Assembly (NCBI RefSeq): GCF_032854445.1
Contig: NC_088295.1
Location: forward strand, 29,249,385 to 29,313,384
DNA: 64,000 bases
Direction: 5' to 3'
Origin: Liolophura sinensis
Lineage: Eukaryota > Mollusca > Polyplacophora > Chitonida > Chitonidae
Shown: piece after piece, positions 1-13,800 of the stretch
Layout: the number at the start of each line of letters is the position of its first letter
How positions within the stretch are numbered: the stretch's first letter is position 1
The notes under the pieces: generated by a model
Databases searched by the model: none
What the model was told of the DNA's origin: nothing
What the model saw: the letters and a program-made list of their open reading frames with translations, nothing else
Translations under genes and position numbers: made by a program

Positions 1-3000
1 TGATCTAATAAAAGAGCCCCCGAGTACATTTGGCATTAGCTTTACGCTCTACTGAAATGTTTGATATATACATGGGACTTTGTGGGTCAAGCCTTGCTGA
101 CAAGGGCCGTCTGCAATTGTTTCCAGCTATCCATACTTAAACAGGTTATGATGTCCGACGAAAAACTACTGAAAATATTTTGGGACTCAAATCTGAGTTT
201 AATACTTCTAAATGCTGCATTCCGTATTATGAATTTTCCATTATACCATAGAGGGAAATCAATTAGATGTTCTGTCCCGTGCTTTTTTCTGGCAAACACG
301 AAACATATTCTGTGTAATTAACATCCATAAGCAAAGAGACAGGTAGCTGTCAATCATTGTCGGCCATCACGATCCGGTCACCAGAGTGTCTGTTTCCACA
401 CACACAGTCGTATGACCTTTCTGTGACGTCAAAGGTCACGGTAGCGTCGAGCAGCGTTGCGATTGGCTGTCGTGTTTACCAAGTCCCTCCCAGTGTTCGG
501 TTACAAGCATGCTTGTCGTCCTATTTCTATCAAAATTGATAATCTAAGGTAGCAAGGAGGATTGTACACCATTACATTCTGAGTGGGATTTTAGTCCGAC
601 CTGGGAACCGTAAGTTTCTCTTTATACTGTATTTTAAAGCCTGCTAAATCTTGTCACGTTAGACGTGCGCGTCACTCTACTTCTGTCGGAATAAGGTGCG
701 AATCCAATCTAACCATTCTCCACTTCCGGCACGTCAGACTGGTATCTCAAATTCTGAGATGAAACAAATATCTTGCAAAAACATAGCCAGTTCAAGGCAT
801 TCTCGCCGATTGTTGTTTTTTCACTGTCGATAGTGTTTCTGTCTGCTGGTTGCATGCTTATCAGCAGGTCGCGTTCTTTGAAATTGAGCGAATAGGTAGA
901 AATATGCGAAAATTATTGAATATTAATCATAACGATATGACAGCTAACAGACATACATTGACAAGTCCGCCATTTTAACCTTGTTATCTGTTTGCTTGTG
1001 TCGAGTAGTGATGTCTCAAATTATGCCACCATAATTTATAAATAATATTTTGCACTGTTTGTGCTTGCAGTTTTGCGTTTTTCAACAACCAACAAGAAAT
1101 GTAAACTTGTCCCTTTGAATAAGTGTATGTTGAATCTGAAAGAAAACGCCGCTTTTTTAATTTACACGCGGTTGTGTTTATCTGTTGATAAAAGGATTTG
1201 GAGGCATGCTTATTACGTATGTACTAAGCGTAGATAGAATAGCTCCGTAGAAACACCATAATCTCTTTACATAGGGAATCGTCTAGACAAGGATTACAGA
1301 ATAAACACGGGTGCTGGATCGTCGGAACTCTCACCAATCCATGTACTTATCCATTCATCAAAATTCAACTCCAGGTAATCTACGTCACAGGCGACACGCT
1401 GAAACCAGCTTTGTCAGGGTACTTATTGCAGAACTATATAAGTAACCTTGTGTACTTCTCATTTAGAATAATTCATTGTTTCCTGTATTTTGTTGTCCAT
1501 TCATATATATTTTATTTTATCTTATATCAGTTGTAAATTATCCAGTCTGTTTTTGCGAGCTGACCACACATCCATTTTCTGGTTTAAAAAGATTTGGTTT
1601 CACACATTAGGGTTTTTTTTCAATACATATTATACACTTCAGTAGTTAAACTTATCAATATATCATTTTTAAATTTCTTCCTTAAAAGGAAAACTAATTT
1701 AAAGCCAGCAAAACTCACTGCTGACGAATTATGTGCTATTCACACTTAAAACATTGGAGAATGTGAAACACTATATTTTTGTGACATGTTGATATTATTT
1801 TTAGCAATTATCCCTAATTATTTAGGAACAGAGAAAGTCTGGTGAAATGTGAGCGATATAATAATGCTCACAATGCTGCTTATGAACAAATATTGAGCGT
1901 AAGTGGATAATTTTTTTCTGGGAATTTTACGCATTTTGACAGGTTACTTACAAGCAGTGGTCTTTAGACCATTGATTGACCAGGGACTAGAAAATTTCCT
2001 GAATCCGCCAAGCTTGCCTCTCTAACATTCACTGTCATTCTAGGCGTTCGTTAAAAACATTAGGGCTTGATTTGAAGTCGGTATGATTGCGGGAGAAGAG
2101 AGGAACATGCTGGGCGGCTGAGTAAACCGGTAGGCCAAAGTGGTACTTACGTATGCTCTCTAATCCCTTTAAATTGCAAGAATTTCGAAGTCAGTGTTTA
2201 GGCTGTGGAAACGAGGCGGGATCTCAGTTGGTCGTAAACTGCGTGCACGGCCCAAGTATTAACCCAGTGTCGTCTGCCTGTAATTAAACTGAAACTCTGG
2301 CCGGTGGAGGGGTTGATAGAACAGGAATACTCAAGGGAAAAGTGCTCCTCTGTCTGCCTTGCAAAATTTCATCATTTTTTCTGTTCTGTAGTTTTATAAC
2401 AGTTAAACAGGCCATATAACGAAACAGATTTCACATGTGACATACGTGAATGACTGCAGGAATGGAAACTTATATAGAACAATAATTTTCTGAAATAAAT
2501 CTCCTGTGGAAAAAGCCGACATTACAGAATTACTTCCCGAGTCATGTGGATGTATAATTATATGTACATGTATATATATTTCAAATGTGTTGGGTATAGA
2601 AAGTCAACAGTGACTCTAGACGATTAGTCAGAGGATTTATTCGATTAACCGAAAATAATTTTAATGTCATCTTGCTTTTCATTTTCTTATTTCACGCGAA
2701 GGCTTTGAAAAATAAGTCGTGTTTCGTCAATGAGATAGTTACATCCAAGCAGGCGACATGTTTATCCATCGTTACAGTCTTCTGTATGGGTATCCTCTCC
2801 TCACGACGATTTGATAAGGATCTTCAGTACATGAAAAGTGCATTCAACTAGGGAGTCGAATTTGATGTAACATATAACAACGTGCTGTTACTCAAATGTT
2901 TTCACGTCCACGTTTGATCAAACCGGCAAGTCGAGTATTTTCGTGCCAGACATGAGAGGTTTTGGTAAGCACGATGCCAGATCTGTGCACCAGAAACTTC

Positions 3001-5130
3001 AGCCAGTGGACTATTTTTCTTTCCTTTGTTTGGCACTAAATCCATCTGGTAAATATAGTCTATATATTCACAAAATGCGACGACATATCAGTACAAAATA
3101 AAAATCTTAGTGAGCAATATACTTAAATAGGTAGTCTATACTTAATTTATAGATAATATAAATGCCGACGCTCTCCGTTTTCCGTTTAGGTGTACAATGT
3201 AATACCCACGCATTATTTGTAGGAGAGTAGGGAAGGGGGGGGGGGGGTGTCAGTGAACTAAAGTTTATGGCGAATTAGCTGTTCTGCAAATAACTCCACT
3301 GATTTAAATTTTCTGCTTTTCCCCCCTATATTCTATATTATATTTGTAGCCTTATTGAAAATACACATACATGTGTATTTCTGTTCGTTGCAGGTCCATC
3401 AAATACAAAATATACGCTTAAATCCTAAGTTACAAAATAAAGGCTTTTTATTTTGGTAGAGTTCGTTTTTTTATACATGTGCCTCAATGACAGCTAGTGC
3501 ATATTCTGAAATCTGTTGATATACCATGGGATGAACATTGATGAACATTGTCAGCCTAGCGATGTAGCGTACATGTTTTTGTGGAGCGTTTGCGGATCAG
3601 TTTCGTGAATCTATCTGTTATATCGATGAGTTTGTTCTTTGATGAAGATGAAGCTGGTCTGATAATCAATAAGCTCATCCAAACTGTTTCATTATCTTTG
3701 GGGAGAAGGGCGCATGCCGTATAGATTACTCATGTACAGCAAATTGACCGCCGCTACAGAACGTATGACTGTGGACATAGTAGCAGATCTATTAAAGCTC
3801 GAATTTGCTCGCTGCAATCTGACGTTTGCACAAGGTTACTAAGCAGTCTGAAGTAAGAGTATAGTCCCTTTGTAAGCAGCATAGGGGTGCAAAGGGCGAA
3901 CCATGAAGACAAACCATGCTAACATGCACGGCCAAAACTCGGCGGCTCACAAAACTAGGTTTCTTCTCTTCTGACTTCACCTGGGCTTGTTTACCGAAAA
4001 ACAAAACAAGAAAAAATTATTTGCTGAATATTTTTCGGTTGTTGAGTTGGTGTTTGCTCGAGGAATTTTAGCTCATTCGTCGTGATCCTTAAGGAAATAT
4101 TCCGACAAGGATTTGTGTACGCAGGCAATGCGAGAGTATATTTGACCGCAGTGTGCCAGTTCTGTTTATTGAGCAAAGTTATTCCCTTGTATCTCGCATC
4201 TTATCCTGTCAGTTGGAGGCCTCTAAACACCTCGTCTGACTGCGCAGGACAGTAGGAGCCATCGGACGACAAGAAACGAGCAGCCATACTATTAACCCTC
4301 TTAAAATGACGCTTTAATATTCTCGCGCTAGTGCGACAACACTTATGCGTGTCAAAGCTGGGCGGGAATTCACGTAGGAATTTCTCAGTTACTTAGCCGT
4401 TGTAAAATACGCGTACAACTTTAGCGTGTCCCCGAGTTTAACACGCACTAGAAGTCTGCCAACCTTGTGGAGTAAATTTAAGGTGAAATAACACTAGGTA
4501 AAGCGAACATCCTTGGCACAGTCCGTTGTGAATAGATACAAAAAATAATACACCCGTTTAAAGTTGCACAGGTTGAAGAAAAGGAGACTTTAAATTTATG
4601 TTCTAAAATTTTTATATTTTTTAGTGTAAAACTTAAAAAGGGATCAGATTATTTCTGCTGTCAAAATACGACAGCGTCGTCGAACTTGTGCTCGTTTTTA
4701 GGTTTTATGTCACACAGACGCCACTGGTATTAGCCCTGTACTCCAGATGTCAAACTTAAAAACAGTTTCTTGCCCGGAATTAGCTATGTACGCAATGCTT
4801 CCAACTCGGCTAGCTTGTTGAAAGGTTTTTTTTTTCGGTGTTAACCAATTTACATGTTTCCCCAGTAAACAATCCGACGTAGACATGTTTACTCATCGTC
4901 CAAGACAATGGCGATTTCTGTCCAAGGTTGACGTGTCATAATGTTTAATAGAAACATTTAGCGTTAATCTGTTAGTCCTAGAGCGTGGTATTTTAATTGA
5001 CCGAGGTTTACTGATACATTCGGAGTTTTTTCATGTGTGGTTCTCGGCTGTTTGCCAAAATTTAAAACAAAATTTTCTGTCTTTGTTGACAAGATTGTCG
5101 AGGCGTGCTGAAGGTATGTCGAAAAACCGC
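1..5130. other. Upstream non-coding sequence, no gene seen
   Basis: I find no coding signal. Open frames are short and unlike known families. There is a CRE-like palindrome TGACGTCA at 424-431 running into AAAGGTCA (431-438), a 13-base G run at 3235-3247, and a small perfect hairpin with 10-base arms around 3359-3380. The rest is ordinary AT-rich sequence. Confidence 0.6.
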
Positions 5131-5192
5131 ACTTTACAAGGAACCATGCTAAAATTTTTATATTTCTTAAATAGCATGGTTCCTTGTAAAGT
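5131..5192. repeat. Perfect inverted repeat, 20-base arms
   Basis: The arm at 5131-5150 (actttacaaggaaccatgct) is the exact reverse complement of 5173-5192, with a 22-base AT-rich loop between. It would fold into a stable hairpin. No protein or transposase is nearby. It could be a remnant of a small foldback element, a non-coding RNA hairpin, or an inverted duplication. Confidence 0.85.
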
Positions 5193-7751
5193 AGGGATAT
5201 AGTGTAATATAACATATATATTGTCCATTGGTGAGCAGATATTTATGCACAGTGCTGTCAGTTTATAGTGACATCAAGGTAGGCGTGGTATGAACAAGAG
5301 GTACCATCAATACAAAATAAAACATGGCGACACAGTGTATTATACCATGTAATTTATAAGTACTATACATATATGTTAAAAGTATCAAAACATCAGCGTT
5401 TATTTGAGACTATATGTATTTGTTATTCAAGAAGGCGAGACATTATGGATCTGTTGTATGGTGGCGCGAATCCAAAATTTATACGCGTGTATGAAGAAGA
5501 AATATCACCTAAACGAAACATTAAAATACATTGTATGTTGCAAATACTAAAATAGCATTAGAAAAACCATATTATTTCAGAACATAATGAATAGAAGTTT
5601 GTTACCTAACTTTGCCACTGCGATAATTGCACAACAAAATTACGAAACCAATTTGTTTGAAAAGTTTGCCCTTTTTTGCGATTTTCGACATGAAGACCAA
5701 GCTACTTCCGTAATTGGTGCAAAAAGTTGATTGATGTTTTAACGCATTTCGGATCATTTCTAAGCTGCATTTTTGCCATAAGGGGATTGTAGTGTTTTCT
5801 GCCAAGGCGGAGTGGCAATGAATTAAGTACATTTCTGTGTTATCCTTGGGTTTGGGTCAGGGAAGGAATGACCTCTTAATGTATTCCTCCGATTGCTCAA
5901 GTCCGAGCGTTCAGAAAAACGAATGAAGTTCTGTTTTTTCATTTCCTCAAAATAAACATTGTATATGAACTTGTAAAAACACGACGAAGAGTTATTGCTT
6001 TTTATTTCATCGATTCACTTTGAACCGTATTGACTTAAGAACTCTTGGCTTTAGTTTAGGATAAAATATAAGTAGATTTTTTTACATATCGATTAGATTT
6101 CTCTGGGCTTGATGTCGAGGGAAGTATATAATCTGAATATTTTAATCACACCGAGCGATTATTAACGATTTCCATGTACATATTTCTATATATATTCGTA
6201 TCTCTGGCATCGTATGATTATAATCGATATAGTTTACTTCTCTCTGTGACGTTTGAAATTGTGTTCATATTTATTTTGATGTTATTTATAGTTCATCTAT
6301 TGATAACGATATTTAATTAGTTACGCTACGTATAATTATAGCAGTCTTCGGGTGTTATTTTTCCCTTCGTTTCCACCCGGTAATCTTCGTGAATGCTGTA
6401 AGCGTGACCCCGTTTGCTGCTCTAACGTCTTGCTACTCTAAAATTTATATCAAAGATGAACTATAATTCTGACGAAAAGAATAAGAGTAAACATTAAATT
6501 TAGTGTTAATGTTGATAATGCACCCTAAACATGTACCAAATATATCGCAACTTGGCGAAAAAATAATGTGTTGGAAAATTGCAGGAGTGTACCAAATTAA
6601 ATACAAATGCGCAACTCAGTTTGAAAATCAATTATGGAAATGTAACCATGTGCTTTAATATTATGCCATAGTATTCGTTATTTAGGCATACATATTTTCA
6701 GTCGACATTCAATAGTTTTAATTTCTCTGCCACATTCAAGCCAAGCAATTCCTGTGAATCGGACACAATTTTTAAAATGTATAAGATATTCCAGACGTAA
6801 AGAAAAGTCGTTGTGTATATGGTTATTAGTTCATTGGTTTATATTTTGCATTTTATATTGTCAGTCGACGATTACTAAAAAAATACAGTATATAAAATGT
6901 GATGATTCAATATTATACATAACAATAATTATGAAAAAAAAATCCCCCCACCCCCCCCCAAAAAAAATAGAAAAGACAAAAAGAGACTGCATACATATTG
7001 ATACTTGTTAAATATTGTTCAGTATAATTTGTTTGTGCTATCCGATGACTATAGTATAATTTTCTCCACCAAATGATATTGTAACGCGTTTCGTGTAAAA
7101 TGATGGCCATGTGGTTGGTTAAGTTACACATAATCCATGTGTGATTTCGCGCGAGATCTCCCTGTACTACGAAACAAAGCCACGAGATTATCTTTACCCG
7201 GAAACGACTTGCTGTTAATGGTTATTAAGAACACCACGAATGATTGGATGGAATTAGTCGGTCACGTGAATAGTGCGTGACATGGAAGTAGTTCTAGATT
7301 TAAATGTCTAATCTAGTTAATGCGGCATTTCATGATTTGTACACCTACTGAAAGGCTACATTACATCTGTTATTGAAAAACTATTTTTTGTATGCGGAAT
7401 TATGTTTCTAGGAAACTTTATATTAACTACCTATAAAACAAAGTTTAAAACTACTGGCATGCTGATTTTTATAGGTTCCCAAACTGTTCAAATTTACGAA
7501 AAAAAGGAGTCCATTAATTTTTGTGGTGTATTCTGAATGTATATAAACAGAAAAATGTGGATAACTTAAAAACTATATAAACTATATTTTAATGTTAAAT
7601 ACATGTTTTTATCATTGGATTAATCTGTACCTTGTTAAACGTCATTCATATAATATTAAAGCGTAAGAGGGAAAAATGTAAAGTATGTATAAGATCACAT
7701 CAGTGTTGTGCGGTTATATAAGCCAAAAGCCATGTAAAATGAATACAGCGA

Positions 7752-7753
<2 letters not shown>
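5193..7753. other. Upstream non-coding sequence, no gene seen
   Basis: AT-rich sequence with only short open frames. The one feature of note is a homopolymer cluster at about 6934-6967 (A run, C6, A, C9, A run), which is near mirror-symmetric and is simple-sequence noise at the protein level. Confidence 0.55.

Positions 7754-7820
<67 letters not shown>
7754..7820. repeat. (TA)n microsatellite
   Basis: An uninterrupted TA dinucleotide run of about 67 bases. The minus-strand frame with a Tyr-Ile repeat across it is an artefact of the repeat. Confidence 0.98.
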
Positions 7821-7823
<3 letters not shown>

Positions 7824-10800
7824 GTACATAAACATAAAATGACATTTGTTTTCTGTTGCGTGTGTTTAATATGTGGCAGTGTTATTTGATCTGAAAAAAC
7901 TGGCTGTACAATTTTATTGCAGCTCTGATTGACGGTAGTAAATGTTTGAGTTGAACATATAGTGCGAAAAGTCGGATCTGGGAACGAGTTAACAGAGCAA
8001 AACGTATTCAGGGCCACGGACTTTTCGATCATATTACCAAAATCTGTGAGGAAAATAAATTTGTTCAGAGACTGGGGAAAATGTGTCGAGAAGTCACTGT
8101 ATCCGGCCTATTGGCTGATCAAGTTACGTGAGAAGTATCTGCTGGTCACCGCTCCCGGGGTGGCGACAAAATCGCCATAAATATGCATTTGTACGATACG
8201 GTAATCGGCGAACTCGTCGAACAAAACAGACCGGCTTAATGGCTCCGGTAAAATTACACTGTTTGCCAACAAAGAGATGGACAAATGTATTTTGATAGCT
8301 AAATATAGAAATATTATTTACTATATTTTTGCGGTGGGGATTTTTTTTCGGAGGGGGAAGTTTTTATTTTATCCTTCTAGTTATGTACAATTTAATTGTG
8401 TGTAATTTTCGCTATAGCAGGTTTTAAAAGCGCCTTTAGAACATGTTTAAAGCACCCATCGTAATAAAAGCCATACTCAATATATAACATAATGCAGAAA
8501 CGTAAACGGTAGACATAAATATTCTCTATAAACTTCTGAAGCCGACGAAGCTGGATTTTTGTATATGAACAATATCACCGAGGTCGTGTTCTATGTACAG
8601 TATTGTAGTAGACAGGAAAAGCTCCCTATAATACCAAGCATGTAGACATATTATATTGTTAGCTGCACGTCTATCCCTACTTTCGTCTCATGTATAATAT
8701 ACCATCTTTTCAAAACACAAATCATTATTTGATATTTTGAAAAATGTAATTTTCAAGGGTTCTTCAAAAATGTCAGTGGACATCTTCTATCTTTCATCTC
8801 TGCTTATGAAAGGGTTTTTGAGGCAAAATTCCGGCGCTTAGCACTGGTGGCTCTTGGCATTGACCCTTCTTAGTCTAATCTTTAACCTACGCGAAAAGTG
8901 GTCGCCTGTATAATATAACAGTATAGTAACTAACGGGATCTATTTTATCAAGGACTTCTTGGAGCTGAAAGTCCTCATAGCCCCTTCTCTTCCATACAGG
9001 GCGTAATTTGGCCGCCAAGGGGCTAACTCGGCCCTTTATGTTGACTGCTACACGGCATTGCTGTTTTCTGATTCAATGGACGAGTGTGTGCATCCACCAT
9101 TTTTCTCTCGCCAGTCATGTTCCGTCAACAGTAAGAAATGAAAATGGATAAGACAGTATTTACCATGATCCAATGACAGTCACTTAGGCAAACGAAGCAC
9201 TTGCCCCCTCTCGGCAAAACGGGGTAAGAAAAAGGGTGAAAAACCTAGGGCTGTGTCTACCGTCCGAACAAAAAGAGTTTCCCGTTTCCAGCCATCTATG
9301 CTGAGCCGCAGAGATGACTGTTTCTGCCAGTTCTCACAATGTCAATTAGATTCTCTCAAATTACTTTCCTGTCCCTCTATCTATTATCCTTGTGTGTTAC
9401 CCAGAGTTGTTATAGAAAACAGGGCGTTGAAATCCACTGGCATTAGATTACCATCTTCAAATAAGCTTTTGACAGTTCTTAGATAAACTTCGCGTTTCCA
9501 CCGTCTGTTCTCGAACAACTGTATTCTAGAATGCCAAATTAAAAAAATGTTTTGAATGAACGCACTCAAATCACACTGCGGGCAAAAGAAACAAGGTGCG
9601 TCAACTCTGTTACATATATCGTGTAAAGGAAACAAATTTTTAGTGATCAGGTATTATGGTTATATTTTTCTAAATTCGATTGATGACATTTTTTAATTTA
9701 TAACTAAGATAGCTCCTTTTATTGTCTTCAGTTTTACATTTGATATATATTTTTCAAATATTGCGATCAACTCCGAATATACTAGAGTGCAGTATAATTT
9801 TTAAAAAAGATTATTGCAAGCATTGTTAATTGAATATTTGATGATTTACTTCAGCAAAATGATTCGACATATTCTCTCACTCAATCTTAGAGTCTAATAT
9901 ATAGTTTTCCACATCACAGCTGGGCTTTCACCACGCCCAAATTATTCGCTTACGGAAGCCGACCTGGCCAAGAATGAATTTAACGTATTAATTTAACGGA
10001 ATGTGAGAAACAAAATGTTAAAAAAGTACATATACCGTAAAATAAAGTACAGTTTATGAAAATATGTAGAGGATATATTTGGGTACGGTATGTCTTTCTT
10101 TTTTTAAATTAAGATCCTAATAATGCAGAAATGCTGCCCAAGATGTATTAAATTCAAATGGGTGTTAGAAGTTGTTTTTGGAAACTAGCATTAAACGTGA
10201 ATTATGATGAGTGATACGAATCATTTATTCACACGTTTTGTCTGTATTGTGGAATGGCCTCCTACTAAAGTCGATGTGTGGCATTGAAACTATTTTTTTT
10301 TCCAGTTTTTAAAGCCTGTATGTTTTTAAGTTAACGGGATTGAAACCACTTTCCTTTATCTTCCACATGTGTATTACCGACATGCCGTTCAGCTGGTGTT
10401 GTGCACAGCTGAAAGTGTACATGGTGCGAAAACGTGCCTCCGGTACAATTTTACCCTAGGATGAAATGCTACTGGCGCAGATGATATAGTTATCGGTGTC
10501 TATAGGAGAGGTTAGATGAGTGACAGGCTATGTGGGTTTCAGAGGCGAGGTATTCCCGCGCATTCTCATCACTTGCCGTTTCTGTCATCCAAGACATTTA
10601 CTAGGGATTATGTGTAGATCTGGTTACACCTCTCCAAACAAATGCCTGACGTTTCTAAGCCCCCGTGTTATAGATGAGAACAGATGGAAACAAACACTAG
10701 TAGCTAGTTTATTTGTTGTTGTCAGCCTAATGACGATCACTGTTTTATAGTGTGAGGGTTGGACGTTGTAGGAAAATTTTGATGCTTGACGTAAAACGTT

Positions 10801-13800
10801 TAAAACTTAAATAATTGCCCCATCAGTGTCGAGTGTTTATTTTAATTTTGGTTTCAGGAAATAAATGTCATCTTTGCAACAGTGGCGCGAAGAAATTCTG
10901 ATCGAAATGGATACCAGTGAATTGCAAGAGAAGACAACTCTCTAGTCAACATGAAGTTTTTACGAATGTATTCGTTTAAATGTGATCGAAGACAGAATCA
11001 CTTTTATGAGCAATAATGTGATGTTATACAGGTGAACAATTGTTAGGTAGTTACTGAGGGGTAATCCATGTGGTGTGACTTTCACTGGCGTTTGTAATTA
11101 CTTGGTGTAGAAATTTAATTCAACAGGAAGCTTGTCGGTGTTTGTAACTATAAGGTGTTCTGATATCTGTCTCATCTAGAGAAACTTTTTTGGTAGAGAG
11201 GAGATGGGTTGGAGGGTAGTTTTGTCCCGAATGACAAGTTTTCACAAGGTGTGCTTTTGCATGTCTTAAACATAAATGGATTTAATCCTGGGTAGTTATG
11301 TTGTTTGCAGAGAATGGACCCAAGCATCCACACTTGAGCTGAAGAGCAAACTGTATTAACAAATCGTTAACATAGTCATCCACCAATAATCTAATCCAAA
11401 TCGATTTGCTGCCGAACTATTTCGTAATTACCTCGACCAATCACGACTCGGCTTGTCTCCTTGGCGACGAAGACATCTGTGACACAAGGGATTTATTTAC
11501 CCTGACCCAAGAGAACAAATAACTTTTAAAAATAATTCAACAAATGAGGGAAACAAAAAAGAACATTATTGTGAGGTTTGAAGGATGTAAATTAATTTCA
11601 GCGAGCCTACCCCGTGTCACGTTAAACAAATTCAAAAGTGTCGGGTCAAATTTTTGGGAGGTAAAAAACTACAATTTTCACCGGTGCACACTAAGCCGTG
11701 TTGTTTGCTTCTCGTACGAGAAATTTTAGCAATTTTTCCAAGCAAACAAACCTTCCACTCTCTTGTCTTCTTGCATTCTCAGCGGTGTATAGAACTCCGA
11801 CTTCCGTCAGCCGTATAAATTGAAAGAACTTAGGCAAAATACAACAGTAATTTGCTGGCCAAATTCAAATCGGAGTTCCCAGGAGTTCTGCAGTTGCTAC
11901 AACGGCTGATATAAAAAGTCGAACCGCAATTAGTCTTTTTTTTTACGTCTATTGATTGCTTCCATTTGCTCAGAACCTTTCTCCAGTCAAAATGAGAGCA
12001 CATTTTTCTAATGCCTGGGATGTTCCTCGCGTTTTTACAACGTGCCACACGTTTTGGAGATTAAGACTATCTGTATTTATGGTACATAAATAGGTGGTGA
12101 CTTTTAGATACTTCAAACAAAACACGTATATTTGTAAAGCAAATCGTTTGTAAGATTAAGGTACTACAGAATCAAATGATACTTTGATTCATGAATCTGT
12201 GACCATAATGAGCATATAAAGACAGTATACATACAGCATTATACGGCTGTACCATTATGAAAATCATCTGGATCTGAGTTCTATGCAAGGTACATGTACT
12301 GCTTTGAGATGGTTGGGGCAGTGGGCTAAGGTGGCGTTCAAGTTTGACCAAAATCCTCATGTTCCTTGTATATTTTATTTTGCCCGTGGACCGTGAAATC
12401 ATCTATGTATACAATGCCAGCAGACTGTCTCCTACCCAGGTCGTGCTCTCCACGCTTAATTACGGAAGAAAAACCCGGGGAGACAGTATCAGAGGTAAAT
12501 CAACCGGACCCACTCGATGCCAGCTTCATTAGCATATCATTTCTACCCCATCCATATTAAATGAATTGTGCTAGCTTTAGTTGATTTCTTTTATAGCTGT
12601 TCATGATCATGGGGCACTTTTTGGAATACACATTCATCGCCGCTTTTGAACAATAATAATTGTTATTTTTTTCTGTTTACTTAAAACAAAAATTTAATTT
12701 AAAAGTACCTGACAAAAGAGGAGATATATACTTCATTTTCTAAGCTTTACCCATAAGTGTTTAAGTGATAATTATAAACTGTGCTAATAGTCTTAACCGA
12801 TGTCACAGCAACATTGCCTTGAATATTACTATGTAACATATACTTCGTGCTTTTTAGCGAATCATACACGAGAAAATGTATACGTAAACACGAATTCAGT
12901 GTCTTCTTAAACACAGGACAAACAGATATGTATATGTTTTTTCTAGTTGCAGTAGCCCGTATTTCATGGCAACAAGTAAATGTGTTATAATGCATTCCGT
13001 GTTTTGCTACTGAAAGCGTCAACCACTGGGTTATGAGAGTCTATGACCTCCATATACCAGTCCTATAACGATAGGCCACAGCGAACCATATTTTAGCGAA
13101 ACAGTGATATTCCAGAGAAGAGGTTAGGTTCGCTGCGATTCGCAATGCACGCAGGACGGAAATAAAACAAAGCTATATGAATAATACAGGATCCACAGAC
13201 CAATACATCGATCTGCTCAAGGACAAACATACAGGCACCATTTACACAACATTTAGCTTAGACAGGGATGTAGAGGTACCGATAGATGAATGTGGATCTG
13301 TCCGCTCATCCAATTCCTTCTGTGTATGCAAGATAACAATATGTCAGTATGCATAGACCCCATGTTCTAACCGATGTAGCAGATTCCCAGGTACTGTATA
13401 CTATCAGTCAGACATTACGCGTTGGAAAAATAGAAAGCAGATTACTGAGTAATACAGAACAGACTGCATAAGTTATAGCTTTAACAGTAATGCATGCACA
13501 TATTCTATGTAGACACAATGTACTTTGTACGTCCTTATCATTTGTATCATTGGTTTGTTATAAGGTCACGTGTGGTCATCATCTTCTGTGTGAAAAGCGC
13601 CCCTAAATTTTTTTCGCAATTCAAACCACTTTTTAAATCGTGGATCTAATGCTTGGCATCCAGGGTTTCAAATAAATTGTGTAATACATCGAATTCAAAA
13701 CAACTATATACAACCGGATGTGGATTATTCCTAAACCAGTGAGCTATGGACTCTCGATGGCATGAAAATGCGTGATACGTGGCGCAGGTCAGAAGTTTTC

